From assembly GCF_019703515.2 (NCBI RefSeq), contig NC_059372.1:10959492-11023491 (forward strand): a stretch of 64,000 bases of DNA. Reading direction: 5' to 3'. The notes under the pieces were generated by a model, which had not been told where the DNA came from, did no database searches, and was given only the letters and a program-made list of their open reading frames with translations. Positions 11,236 through 23,421 of the stretch are shown here, piece by piece. Both the position numbers and the translations under genes were made by a program. This DNA comes from Myxocyprinus asiaticus. Lineage: Eukaryota > Chordata > Actinopteri > Cypriniformes > Catostomidae. Position 1 is the stretch's first letter. Every line of letters starts with the position of its first letter.

Positions 11236-11990
11236 AACCCTGTGAGACCCAAATATAGAAAATGTAAAAAAACCAACAACATTATATGTTGTTGTAGGAG
11301 GCCTCTAATGCAGAAATAAATGGGTTTTTACATTTTTGACATTTTAGTATGTTTTTAGGGAAAAGTTGTAATATTTCAACGTTGAGCCTGTTGGGTAGCA
11401 GAATTTCAGTGATTTTACTTACTGTCTGAACAAATGTAGAGAACATCTAATGGTTAATTTGCAGGGTGTACTGCTTATGTAGCCCCATAACAGTAGCCTA
11501 TATATCTATACACTAATAATCACACAATAATGATAATCAAACAAGTCATATTTTTATGAAAAATTGTTTATTATAAAAATATGTTCAGATTGTATTTACA
11601 AAACCTGATGAACTGAATGAAAACTGTGGCATTTACTATATTTATCTCTGTCCATAGCCCTGACCTGAAAAATCAGTGTTGGGACTGATAAAATCCTTTT
11701 TCAGCCAACGATACCTGTCACAGGGCATGGTCTGTGTTCTTGAATGGCTTGGTTTTGTTGGCACGTTGTCCACATAATCATCCGATGGGCGGTCATTGGT
11801 TTTTTTTTCCTTTTCCAGTTCACAGGCATCTCCACATTCCTCTTCATCACTTGTATCAGAGTCCTTCTCAAAGTCACTGTTCCCATTTTGGATGGCATCA
11901 ATGACACCATTGTAGATAAGACAGTCTTTCCTGGCTGGTGGCATTCTGAAATGGAAAAAAAAATCACAGATTATTTTCCGGGCTAAATAA
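11236..11990 (-). mobile_element. piggyBac-like transposon fragment
   Basis: The left side starts ttaaccctgtgagaccc, the TTAA-CCC form of piggyBac-type ends. On the minus strand within it is a reading frame resembling the N-terminal part of piggyBac-derived proteins. No partner end was found. Confidence 0.45.
11642..11944 (-). pseudogene. piggyBac transposase N-terminal fragment
   Basis: The frame of 100 residues has an acidic segment (SDTSDEEECGDACELEKE) followed by RYRWLKKDFISPNTDFSG. That resembles the acidic leader and the W.K.DF.P....F.G motif that opens the conserved part of piggyBac-derived transposases. The DDD catalytic domain is absent. Assignment rests on this short motif. Confidence 0.45.
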
Positions 11991-12384
11991 TCTCAATGCA
12001 AATAAATCCCAATTATACTTACATGTTTTAAAGAATTGACCCATTCCACAGAATTCACACAATACTGTCTGGCTAGCTTATTGTGCCCTCTACTTTTCAG
12101 TATTGAAAAGTATTGTTCAGTACATTAAGTATTGTTTTCTCAAAACAGTCCAAAACAATTTAAAAACAATATAAAATAAAATAAAATAATTTCCAAATAA
12201 TAATAAAAACAATGTAAACAATGACGCGCTTCCTGACTCCTCCTCCACGTGACACATGACCTTACCAACGAGCTTACGTCATCCCTCTCATGTGCGCACG
12301 TCACAGAGATGTACAGAAGTGAACATTTGTAGTTAAAAAGTATATAAATATTGTTTTGTTTCTAAAAATAATAAATCGTTTGCA

Positions 12385-12595
12385 TTCAGAAGAACTTTAT
12401 TTGTCAACTGGAGTCGTGTGGATTATTTTGATGCACTCTAAATATGCATTTTGGACTGTCAAAAAATGGAGTACATTCACTTGCATTGTTTAGAGGAGGA
12501 GGCCTATAAATCTTCAGATAAATCTTGGATGGCCTGAGGGTGAGTAAATTATCAGCAAATTTTCATTTTTGGGTGAACTATTCCTTTAAGTTCTA
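12385..12595. mobile_element. right end of 'aggaatagttcaccc' MITE
   Basis: From ggatggcctgagggtgagtaaa to gggtgaactattcctttaag it matches the right TIR of the full copy at 60079-60807. The upstream part (about 12220-12480) also resembles that element. Confidence 0.75.
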
Positions 12596-12599
12596 CCCT

Positions 12600-13735
12600 T
12601 ACAAAAAGTACTCTGGTGATATCATGGTACAGTGATGTATCAGATGGTTATATTTTTGTACATTGATTCTCTAGCATGCAGTTGTGATGAATATGAGTTA
12701 GATTGACATTACAATCGCATGAATTCCAACCCCACATATGAACGTTTCCAAGATCGGAACTAAAAATGTCAGAAATGACGTTTGCTGTGACACACTGTCA
12801 TCTGAAAAACAAAAACAAGATATGAGCTACATACCGCTACCGTGTGAACGTAACCATATACATGACCTACTGTATACATAAAACTTAACCCTCATGTAAA
12901 CCTTTAAAACAGTATAGTGACTTTGTATTCTCTTGTTTCCACCACCACGATATTTCCTCCCTGTTTTTATTAGAACTGTAAAAATCCACTTTGTCAGTCA
13001 TTTTCATCATCCGTTCATCTCTCGCCTGTCACATCTGTTAATTACCTAATCGTTTGCTGACATTGCGAGGTGCAAAAGCATGTGATTGTAAAAACACAGG
13101 AAAATGAAGCATGTCGCTAAACTGTCCAGATTGTTATGTGGTTCAGGAAGGATGCTACGGGTCAGCGCTTTGGCGGCTAGCTGGCGTCCGCCCCTCTCAA
13201 CCCCTCGAGAGCCGAGTCAGTGGTTTAACAGGCCTGTCCTTGTTCCACTCATGCCGAAATCCCTCAAGATTCATCCATAAGCCCCAGCATTGTGCTGGCC
13301 GCTCTCAGGGTTTAGCATCAACTATTGTACAAACATGCAACTTGATTGAAATCCCACCAGACCACGACATAGAACACTTGGCTAATAGCTTATGCTAACA
13401 GCCTGTCAAAACTGTGATAGCTGTAAAATAACAAAGACAGAGCAGCAATAAACAAATTTTTTTTGTTGTTTTTGTTTTGTTTGTTTTTGCTGGTGATATA
13501 AAATTAAGCAATTTTGTGAATATCTCTGATTTAAATTATAGTATATAGTATATACTGTAGTATTATAGTATAATATTAAACTTGACTGGGCCCACAAAAA
13601 TAATTCAGTATTATAATAATAATAAAATCTAGATTCCAAAAAATAAGTGAGTAAAGTAGTTTTTGCACTGTTCTTTCGCAAAAAACAAACAAAACATTAG
13701 TAATGCATTGTTGTATATTGCTGCATATAAATGAA
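12600..13735. other. no gene supported
   Basis: Includes a 95-codon frame at 13111-13398 in a GC-richer patch with no recognisable motif, and AT-rich sequence with short palindromic tata runs around 13540-13580. I call nothing coding. Confidence 0.35.
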
Positions 13736-15092
13736 AATGAGTAAATCAACTGAAAAACATGCATTCATTAGGCTATTTTTATTTAAACATTTCAATCTAT
13801 TTGGATACAATGGCTGTTTGGTTGAATTGATGGTTCCATTGATTAAAAAAAACAACACTTTTAAGCCATTTCAGATCAAAAACATAATTATTGAGATGTA
13901 TATTAATATCATCAATAGCTAGGGCTGCATGATTTAGACAAAAATCATATTGCAATTATTTTGAAAAATGTTGCGATTTGAACTACAATATAATAATAAT
14001 TTAAAAAACGACACTCAAAAAACATTTTAGCTTAATTATAAGATTTATGCATAATTTCAATAACAAATTCCATCAAATTAAATTGTGTAATTTTTAACAA
14101 AATTTTATGAATAAAACCAAAAATATTATTTATTTATTTTTATTTTATTTTGTCAAAGATTAAGCAATTCATATTTAAGGAATTTTGTTATGAAATTGAA
14201 ATGCGTAAATCCTACAACTAGTGTATTAGCTAAGTGATACTCTTTGACCAAGGTATCACTTACTGTTTTGCAGATGCTCTACTGCCAATATAAAGACTTA
14301 AAAGTCCTCTTAAAATGAAACAAACTCTTTTTCACTACAGCCAAAAATAACAAATAAAACATTGAAACAAAGAGAAAGAGAGAGAGAGAGAAAACACTGT
14401 CTTCTTCATGTTCACATTGTACCTGCCCGCTGTGTACTTTTTTTTTTGTGCAATTTGTTATAGGATTTCAGCCCACTATTTATCTTTATTATTTTTTTAT
14501 ACCCAGTCAACTTAAATATATTATATTATTTTAATATGATATTTATTATTATACAATAGTAATATATCAAGCTTTTATTTTGGTAGGAAACGCAGGAACA
14601 CCATAAAAGTTTCTGGTTATAGCAGAGTTCACAACATCTGTATAATGTGCTGCTCATTTAAACATCTCCTTCTCTGTCCAAATACCCAGTGCTATAGGAT
14701 ATTTTATTTGTATGTTAACTTGTAGCGGCCATATATATTTGGAATTACGCAAAAGTTAAATTAAAGTGAATCTGGAGCACTTTAAATATGACTCTCTTAG
14801 CAAACTGTAAGCAAACAGAACCGAACTCAAAGAACATCTGTAACTCTGAGCACGAGATGGAGCAAAGAAAATTGTAATAATCTACTAACACAATACAGAC
14901 TGGATAGAGAAGCACAAACTTTGGAAGTGAGCAGACTATTTATTAATTTAATTAATTTGCAGCCTTTTGCGGTTTAATAATTGCACAAGGTCATATCGCG
15001 ATTTCGATTTTATTTCGATTAATTGTGCAACCTTAGTCAATAGGCTTAAAAATATCAAGATATAATTTTTGTAGCCATAACGCCCAGCTCTA
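13736..15092. mobile_element. truncated hAT-type element, host of a second insertion
   Basis: The segments 13736-13918 and 15044-15092 together match the right part of the complete element at 44428-45384, from the tggctacaatggctgttt region to the terminal cgcccagctcta. The left TIR of this copy is missing. Confidence 0.65.
13919..15035. mobile_element. hAT-type non-autonomous element, 1117 bp
   Basis: The ends ctagggctgcatgattta and (inverted) taaggttgcacaattaat form a TIR pair. Flanks are atcaatag (13911-13918) and gtcaatag (15036-15043), a one-mismatch 8-base target duplication. The paralogous empty site near 45335 reads gtcaatagg uninterrupted. No transposase frame. Confidence 0.8.
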
Positions 15093-15099
15093 GTTTAGC

Positions 15100-15990
15100 T
15101 CAGTTTCCATTGAAATCCAATTGTGATATTGTGACGCGTCTCGATACATTGAATTGTGGCGTATCACGATGTGTATTGCATCATGAGGTGGTTTGCGATC
15201 CCCAAAAATAATTCGGTTCAGAAGTGCAAAGAATTTATTGCACTGTTCAGAGTGTGTTGAAGCAAAGCTGCATGGTCTTGCATCACTTTGAGTTGTTCCA
15301 CGTTGCATGCTGATCATTTAATGATTTTGCTTTAAAAAATATTTTTAAAGCAATGGAGGGTATTGGTGCAGAATATTACAAATTACTTGTTTTTTTGAGC
15401 GTAAGAAATTGGTTACTCTTGCTCAGTTCACAGTCTGCGCAATCCACGCATTCCATTAGTGGCGGTAACAAACCTCAGTACTCAAAGGAGCGATAGAGTT
15501 ACCATCAAACGTTTGTGCCATGAACCAGATGTGTTATTATTTAGGTTGCTATAAATATATTGACTTTATAATGTACTTGCTTTGCAAAGTTTTCAAACTG
15601 TTGCTCCGCCATTACAATAGTTGACTTGAAAGAGAAAACTCGCCGTAGAAGCAGACAATTCACACTAATGTCTACTACTGTGCTCCTTGTGGCAACGCTG
15701 AGAATGCAACATACTTGAGTTGTGTTACAGTATGTATTGCAGTCTGACACATTTTGGAACACAATGACTCACGAAATTGAGCTTGCATAGATTGCTGCAT
15801 CTGCGTTCATGTAGTTAATTAGAGTATTTTTCTACTTCATCTTTTAAAACCGTGTCTCGAGACACCTGCGTTCTGTTGTATTCGTTGCGCTGCCTCTAGC
15901 TTTTTTTAGCGCAAGAACACGTTCGGTCTGAACGGCCCGTAAGACAGTAATAATTTCAAAGCGATAATTTCTGATTGCTTGGGGTCTCTA
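15100..15990. other. repeat fragments, no gene
   Basis: About 15110-15200 resembles a hAT-like terminus (tgtgacgcgtctcgatac). About 15840-15955 (gagacacctgcgttctgtt...cggtctgaacggcc) is related to sequence near 48690-48760 and to the tandem units at 19192-20150. Confidence 0.4.
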
Positions 15991-16005
15991 GATGTAACCT
16001 GTAAG

Positions 16006-16869
16006 CAGGGTTGGGAAGGTTACTTTTGAAATGTATTCCATTACAGATTACAGAATACATGCTGTAAAATTTAATTTGTAACGTATACCGTTAGATTACT
16101 CAAAGTCAGTAACGTATTCTAAATACTTTGGATTACTTCTTCAGCACTGGTAGATTTTTTCACTTGTTTTGATTATAAAAACTCTGTTAGTACAGTAAGA
16201 CAAAATACACATGTTAAAAATACATTCTCTGAAAAACCTAAATATCTTATGCAGTGTTGTTTCTAAAACAAGATAAATCCAACTGATCTTGTTTTAAGGA
16301 TTTTTAGATATTTTTACAGGAAAACAATAAAAAAATTATTATCAAAAATATGATTTTTGCCCTAATATCAAAGGTCTTACTAGAAAAAAAGAAATTATGA
16401 TCCAACGTGAATTTTCTTGATAAAAAATATGATCGTGCCTGGTAACATGTGCATGTAAAATGGCTAGAAATAGCATTTAAGCTTAGCGTAAAGCTGACAA
16501 TTTACACAAGGTTTATTTCTATTTCTTCTGCTCCAAACTCACTTCAAACTTACTTCTCTGTCTGCTCGTATGAATGTAACACATCATAAGAAAGTGTTTC
16601 ACCGCTGTTCAAATGCACTTTGGACTGCATCATTTATATGTATAAATGTTTTCCATCTGAAAGGACTAAATATTAAATGAAACAAATGACAATAAAATGC
16701 AAAGTAATCTCTTCATTAATCAAAATACTTTTTGATTGTAACTTTTTGATTGTAACTGTATTCTAAATACCGATGATGTAAATTGTAACTGTAGTGGAAT
16801 ACAATGACTTATATTTTGTATTTTAATTATGCATTCCTGTTACATGTATTTTGTTACTCCCCAACCCTG
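16006..16869. mobile_element. hAT-type non-autonomous element, 864 bp
   Basis: Ends cagggttgggaaggttact and (inverted) cagggttggggagtaacaaa. The flanking target duplication cctgtaag is perfect at 15998-16005 and 16870-16877. The interior is AT-rich without a transposase. Confidence 0.9.
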
Positions 16870-16879
16870 CCTGTAAGAT

Positions 16880-18480
16880 GTAGGCCTGTTTTTTACAACT
16901 CTACAAAGACTCAAGATTTACTGCACTCTTTGAGTTTTCAAACACTGATTTGGTATTGTCATTGCCAGGTTGTCTTGTAAGCATCCCTGTAGAATATTCC
17001 ATCTCATCCATGTAAGGACTTTAGCTCCTGATGCACAAATGAGGTATGACCCAGGACGCCAGGAAGGAAGTAATTTCACGCCTGTTTTGCAGAAATTCAC
17101 TGTTTTGTGTCCGTCCTCTCTCATTTCCTCTGATCATATCAAGACAAAACGAGGAGACAATGAAACTCACTCAAAGGTCTCAAATGCCATTTTGGGACCA
17201 CAGAAACATTTTAATCTTATGTCTTTCTCCCAGTCAACATTGAGGCCTGAAAACAGATGTATATGAACAATTTGATTATTAATAAATAACTAGAATTTTT
17301 CACAAGAACTGTTTTCCTCCACCAAAAACAGAGACTTTTGAAACGCCCTCCATAGCTTAAAACTTTGGAAAATGATGGAATAGGAAACTGGAAACAGAGG
17401 TTTCAAACTTTATTATTAGTGTGGTTAAAATACACACTGTTTCAAAAGTTTAGCAAGAAGATGTTAACATTATACGTGTTAACAAGATCAACATTGTGCC
17501 ATAAATGCTGTCGATTGACCTTAACTTGTATTAAACCTGGAAAATTCCTTTGACAATTAACAATTCTTTTGAGAAAGCACCAAATAATTTGTCCTAAATT
17601 ATACCATTAAAATGCATTCGTTTGAGTATTTTTTTTAAAATGTTGATTCCCAAAGAATAGAAAGAATCTTGATTCCCAACCCTACCAGTGCCAACACTTG
17701 CTGCGTCTGTTTGTTTTGTAATTCAATTCAAGTTTTAGTCTCTTGTAAGAGTGAGACCTCTCCAAAACAGCCACAGACATATTTAACCATGCAGGCTTCC
17801 TCTATAGCCCACTCTGTTGTTTGTGTCTGTGGTGTCATGAGCGGAGGGAGTGTGGCGTGCAGAGGACATCCAAAAGCAGTTGGGCAATAAAGCAGTCAAC
17901 ACAGACAGGGCTGGCCAGCTCACTGGAGACGTCCATTAGAATCACAGCTCTAGACATCCCTCGGCGAAAGCATGTTGATTTTGGATGGGTCAGTGTGCAG
18001 TCAAGTAAAAAATGTGTCATGAGTAAAAGAGAAGAGAGCACCCCCCCGGACCCCTCCTCATATGAGACCAGTTTGGATTCAGCCGCCCTGCGAGGCCACC
18101 ACAGCCAGATATGTGATGAGTTATCTGTGTTTAGTAGTGTTCTGGCAGGGCAAAGTGAACCCAGCTGGCTTGTGCGTGCAAACAATTCCCTAATCACAAC
18201 TTCAAAACCCGTCTGAGAGGATCACGTGTGAGAAAACACGGCAGTCCTCGGACACGTATCACTTTCTGGATGCTTTCTGGCTCAAATTGGTTCCTGTCTG
18301 GCAGATGATGTCACAAACCGTCTCCAGACGTGCTGAGGTGCTGATTTGTCCAAGACCCAGAGGTGTGTGCAGTGTTGGAGTCCTGGGAGGCACACGGCCA
18401 TGGTTCAACTTTCTCACAGTTCAGCACAAATGACTGTCAAATTGTTCTTTAGATGCCAGTCCTGATAACACAAACATTAA
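16880..18480. other. no gene supported; GC-richer unique-looking block at 17750-18450
   Basis: The first part carries a diverged copy of the repeat seen near 2940. The block at 17750-18450 is visibly less AT-rich, non-repetitive by eye, and includes a 131-codon frame (17821-18216) without recognised motif. It may be conserved non-coding DNA, but this cannot be decided here. Confidence 0.3.
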
Positions 18481-19105
18481 GGGTGCTTTCACACTAGCAC
18501 TTTTGGTGCGCACCTGGGGTCGAATGACATCAAAGTTCGGTTCGTTTGGATAATGTGAACGCTGTTTTCCGAACTCGGGTGCGCACCCGCGAACCGCACT
18601 GGGGTCCGCTGAAAAGGTGGTCTGGGGTACGGTTCATGTGAACTCCAGTACGGTTCCCTGCTGATATGAACACAATCGTACCAAATCGCAGAAGTGAACC
18701 GCTTGTGATGACATTAATTTGCGTCTTTGCAGGCTGCCGATCGCAATTATTATGGTATAATGCATTTCTCCTACCTGCTTGTGTCCATATACACCGCCTT
18801 CAGAGAGCAGCTCACATTCTTCACATCTCTTGGAATGCATCTGCAGGCTCGTGGCAGACAAACGCTAATACTCATCACATCATTGCACATTCAGTGCATC
18901 AGCGGGAGACAAACACAAGTGCTGTTCTGTTTATGGCAAGTTTTTGTGGTAAATCCAAAGAGACAAACTTTAATACTTCACTTAACACAGTGACGTCTTC
19001 TCGAGTTGTTACCTAGTTACAGTGGTAAACAGCTGCCGCTTGTACTCGTGTTGATGACGTAATCGGACCGTGGTTCGGACCCAAAAAATATGATGTGAAC
19101 AGAGA
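18481..19105. mobile_element. TIR element, 'gggtgctttcacac' family, degraded right end
   Basis: It starts gggtgctttcacactagcac and carries several ggttcg and gtgcgcac motifs like the element at 46383-47112. The right end (ggttcggacccaaaaaatat gatgtgaac) is only partly recognisable. Confidence 0.6.
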
Positions 19106-19191
19106 CCAGCGGGGGAGGGGGGAGGAAATGAACCCTTAACCCTAAATTCTGTCAATTTAGCTTAACTTGTATGAACCCTTAAAATTCCTTT

Positions 19192-20150
19192 AAGCACATT
19201 GTCTCCATTAGTTTCTTTGTACACATGCACTAGACTGACATTTTCGACCATTTCACAGTTTTTTCAGCGTTTCGCGCATGAGCGCCTCGTTTTTAAGATG
19301 TTTTGAATTTAAAAGAACTTCAACTTTTAAAAAGTCGTCTTAAGATACCCGCATTCTGTTCCATTTGTTGACAATTAAGCACATTGTCTCCATTAGTTTC
19401 TATGTAAACATGCGCCAGATGAACTTTTTTACCGTTTCACAGTTTTTTCAGCTTTTGACGCATGAGTGCCATGTTTTTTAAGATGTTTTGAATTTTATTT
19501 TATTTATTTTTTATTTTCTCCCCTTTTCTCCCCAATTTGGAATGCCCAATTCCCAATGTGCTCTAAGTCCTCGTGGTGGCGTTGTGACTCACCTCAATCC
19601 GGGTGGTGGAGGACGAATCTCAGTTGCCTCCGTGTCTGAGACAGTCAATCCACGCATCTTATCACGTGGCTTGTTTAGCATGCTACCGCGGAGACATAGC
19701 GTGTGTGGAGGCTTCACACTATTCCCCGCGGCATCCACGCACAACTCACCACGCGCCCCACCGAGAGCGAGAACCACATTATAGCGACCACGAGGAGGTT
19801 ACCCATGTGACTCTACCCTCTCTAGCAACCGGGCCAATTTGGTTGCTTAGGAGACCTGGCTGGAGTCACTCAGCATGCCCTGAATTCGAACTCACGACTC
19901 CAGGGGTGGTAGTCAGTGTCTTTTACTCGCTGAGCAAGATGTTTTGAACTTGCAAGAACTACAGTATTTAAAAAATGTTGTCTTAAGATACCTGCATTCT
20001 GTTCCTTTTGTTAACAATTAAGCATATTGCCTCCATTCTTATTTTATGTAAACAGGCATTAGACAGATATGTTTGACAGTTTCAGCAGTTTGTGCTTGAG
20101 CACCGCATTTTTAAGATGTTTTTAAGTTAAAGGAACTATTACTTTAATGC
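19192..20150. repeat. three-unit tandem repeat, ~186-bp period, SINE in the middle unit
   Basis: Units start with aagcacattgtctccatta at 19192 and 19377, and aagcatattgcctccatt at 20020. The first period is 185 bases. Removing the SINE and its duplication leaves 187 for the second. Each unit also has taagatgtttt and a cgcattctgttcc-like segment. Confidence 0.85.
19493..19935 (-). mobile_element. tRNA-derived SINE (family A), minus orientation
   Basis: The tRNA-like head is at the right end and the tail (ggggagaaaagg on the minus strand) at the left. Flanking target duplication aagatgttttgaa is at 19480-19492 and 19936-19948. It is the same family as 25504-25954, 32695-32962 and 39210-39376. 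Confidence 0.88.
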
Positions 20151-20229
20151 ATCTCAATACACTGATCTGAACAGCCCTAACTTGCAGTTTTGGATGCACA
20201 ATTTTGTATTAATTGGACAGCGAAAGATT

Positions 20230-21260
20230 TAAACTATGTGCATCCATTGGTAGACCATGGCACTAGCATTGTCTAGGTCAGGGTTTCTCAAAGGGGTGGT
20301 ACCGCCCCCCAGTGGGCATTAGAAGGATGCCAGGAGGCGCTGAGAGCAAATTAGTAGAAAGGGGGGCGTTAGGTTACAAATTGGAGGCGTTTATCAGTCA
20401 TATTAATAAAATCAATCATCAAGTTCCTGTTTGCATTAAAATGTTTATGTAGACTCCATTATACGGGTTGGTATGCATTTGTACCGTGGTTCATCTGATT
20501 CTAAAGTCTAGCGATGCATCTGAAGTATCTGGTTTAGCAGCGTCAAATAGACAGGAAAGTCACAACCTCCGCTAATGCACCTCTATGACTCTGTAGGTGG
20601 ATACCGTTCAATGGACAGAGCAGTGTGAGTGCAAAGCAGGTGCATTTTTACTCACAGACCGGTCTCGAGCTCTTAAACGCGCACCTCTGATCATTGCAGC
20701 GCTGCAAGAACCAGTGAGAAGCACGGCGCGAGACGCAGAAACCATTCGAATTCAGCACAGAATTCTACGTGACCACCCTTGAATTTACTATAGTAACATA
20801 ACTGTACTTTAGGCAGAAATAGATTCATAATACATATTATGATATCACTACTTCAGCTCTATTAAATTTGTCAAAGGCTACATTAGGGGAGTGAGTGAAT
20901 ATAATAAATTTTTGTTACAACTTTTAAATGTTTATTTTGTATTTATTGTTTTTACATTTGTTTAGAGCAGGCCTACTGTTTGTAATTACAAAAATGCCAT
21001 AATTTATAGAAATCATGTTACATCTAACCACGGTAGTGAAGAAGATCCATGCTTCCATGTGCTTACTGTTGTCTTGTTACAAATACCACTGTTAAAACTA
21101 TCAAATGAAGGGAATGAAGTAGGGGGGCGTTCATCAAAAAAAGGTTGAGAACCTCTGGCCTTGGTCATGGGTTCGATTCCCAGGGAATGCATGTACTTAT
21201 AAAATGTATAGCTTGAATGCACTTTAAGTTGCTTTTGATAAAAGCATATGCTAAATGCAT
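20230..21260 (+). mobile_element. tRNA-derived SINE (family C), split by a hAT element
   Basis: The head fragment ttggtagaccatggcactag lies left of the hAT insertion. The box-B-like gggttcgattccc and the tail (agttgcttttgataaaagc) lie right of it. Joined, they have the usual order of this teleost SINE type. Confidence 0.75.
20279..21157. mobile_element. hAT-type non-autonomous element, 879 bp
   Basis: Ends cagggtttctcaaaggg and (inverted) cagaggttctcaaccttt resemble the cagnggttctcaaa termini of many hAT elements. Flanks gtctaggt (20271-20278) and gccttggt (21158-21165) agree at 6 of 8 positions. No transposase frame was found. Confidence 0.8.
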
Positions 21261-21269
21261 CAAAAGCAG

Positions 21270-21551
21270 CGGACTTTAGTGCAATTTGCAGTGGATTTTT
21301 ATTAGATTTTGTATGTTTGTACATGCAATTTGTCTTTAAATTAATAAATAAACATTAATGGCATATTAAAGTGCATTATAATTCAATTAATCCACACACT
21401 GGCCACACTTGCCATTTGTTCTGTGTTTTTGGTTAGTTGCTGCAATAGCTGGAAGCTGCAGGAGAATTTTGCCAAGCTTTTAGTGAATATAAAAGGTCCA
21501 GACAGGGGCACTAAGAGGTGTACAGCCTAAGAATAGCAGCAGCGAGACTGC

Positions 21552-21605
<54 letters not shown>

Positions 21606-22492
21606 CTGAGACTAAATGTAGACACACCCCTCTATCTGAAATACTCACTCATACACACTGTTATAAGAGCATTCAAACAATCAATACTTAGCCCAGTGAT
21701 GTCATCTGTCAGACAGGATGCAGCGTTGATTCAAACTGATCTAATCTGGATGGAGAGCCACTTTCTAAATCTTTATAGGATCTAAGGGGGAGCATGTCTG
21801 TCTTTTGGGCATTTTCAGTGGATGTGTTTGTGAGATATACAGTGCAAGAGATACAAATATTTCCCTCTGAAAGCCTGATTATGAAACTGTCAGGTGAATC
21901 TCACAAAGCCTGTCAAGAAGATGTCCAGGTCATATTTCACCCAAAAATTATTGTATTTTTCTATATATTTTGCATAAAGACAATTGACAGTCAAGAAAAT
22001 GTGTGTGAAAATTATGTGACAGTATGTGAAAATTAAGCACTTTTACTTCAATAATTGTTACTTTATAACGAAAAAAATACCATTCTCATTATTGCGAAAA
22101 AGAAGAAGTGTTATTTTAATTAAGTATTTATGAATCATGGTACTATTTGTTGTCCTGCCTATGTGGATTGGAGGGCCACAATTCAAAAAATCTTAATATA
22201 ATAAAAATAGGCTTTGTTTTCTTTATGCAAATTATATTTTCTCTTCTTTTTATTTTGGGGTAAATTAAAACCCACATATTTCTCAGTGACATTCACTCGC
22301 TTTTAACCGTAGATCTTGTTCTCAGCTGTTTTTTGAAATTGCATGAGACATTTGATAGTGTCCACTCTTTAGCTGGTACCTTCTGGCAAGTGTGTAGAGA
22401 TCAATAATGTAGTTCACTCATGCACAAACACACACACACACACAAGCATTACCAAAATTGCTTTTATTCATAAAAATCATCAGTAAACAGGT
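21270..22492. other. (CA)n microsatellite and unassigned DNA
   Basis: A CA run occupies about 21555-21604, and a second short CA run is near 22430-22443. No gene signal is seen in the rest. Confidence 0.5.
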
Positions 22493-22500
22493 CTGGGTGA

Positions 22501-22901
22501 CAGGGTCAGAATTTAAAGGGGTTTGGGGAAAAAATGCTTCCAAAAATGAGAAATGCCCTTGAAATTCAAAATGTGGGGGCCAGAAAATTCCATCATAATG
22601 AATTTTTCTGTTTTTTATTTGTAACACCTGAAATAGTTTTTAATATTCTATTATAGTCCTAGTTATAAATGTTATGGAATAAAATAGGAGTTCATGTTGA
22701 TTTAAATATGTAATAAATGCTTATTCTTTAGAATTTATACAATGTTTTGATTAAATTGACATATTTGACAAAAAACAGATGATGTACATTTTGTTTTAAA
22801 TGGTTAGTAAAGAACATGCCCTCAAAAACATAAAAAAAATGCCCTTGAAAATCCAGGGGGCAAAAATTGTCCCTTAATGTAAAAGTTAATTTCTGACACT
22901 G
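22501..22901. mobile_element. hAT-type MITE, 401 bp
   Basis: Ends cagggtcagaatttaaag and (inverted) cagtgtcagaaattaactt. The perfect 8-base duplication ctgggtga lies at 22493-22500 and 22902-22909. Confidence 0.88.
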
Positions 22902-22909
22902 CTGGGTGA

Positions 22910-23421
22910 TATAGCTAAAAGCTACAGTATATCTTCAGCCCTTTGATTATATTTTAAATCTTGATATCTATGCATTTGCTCTGAAATCGCTTGAAAGCTT
23001 GATTTTTCCAATCAGAAGAACTGTTTGACCAGACAGTCATTGTTGCCAAGTAGGTTCAAACTGTTTAAAGCTAAGTAAAATACAGTAATATAGAGGTAAA
23101 AACATCAAGGCATGTTTTTCACACTTTTTGTTTACTAAAACACTTTTTAATATGTACAATAATGTTTTGAAAATTACAATTAGAGTGATGATGCAATCAT
23201 TAAATCTGCATATGAACTGATTCATTGTTCTGTTTGAAAGATTCGCAAAAATGAATAAAAACTCTTGCTTCTTACGGGTCTTTAGGAAACATAATGGCCA
23301 AATGAAAAGCATATTAAAATGATTGAGAGATTTTTCATGCTGTGTATTTTTATTGGCACCAAGATATCAAATATATACAAAAAGTTCAATATAGCACCCG
23401 GCCTTAGTACACATGCACACA
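22910..23421. other. no gene seen
   Basis: AT-rich, no supported feature. Confidence 0.4.

Noticed and set aside
19192..20150. Satellite or centromeric array
   Set aside because: Only three diverged units, one split by a SINE, which is too short for a satellite.
21555..21604. CRISPR-like short repeat array
   Set aside because: Plain dinucleotide microsatellite in vertebrate DNA, no spacers. Same for 49134-49182.
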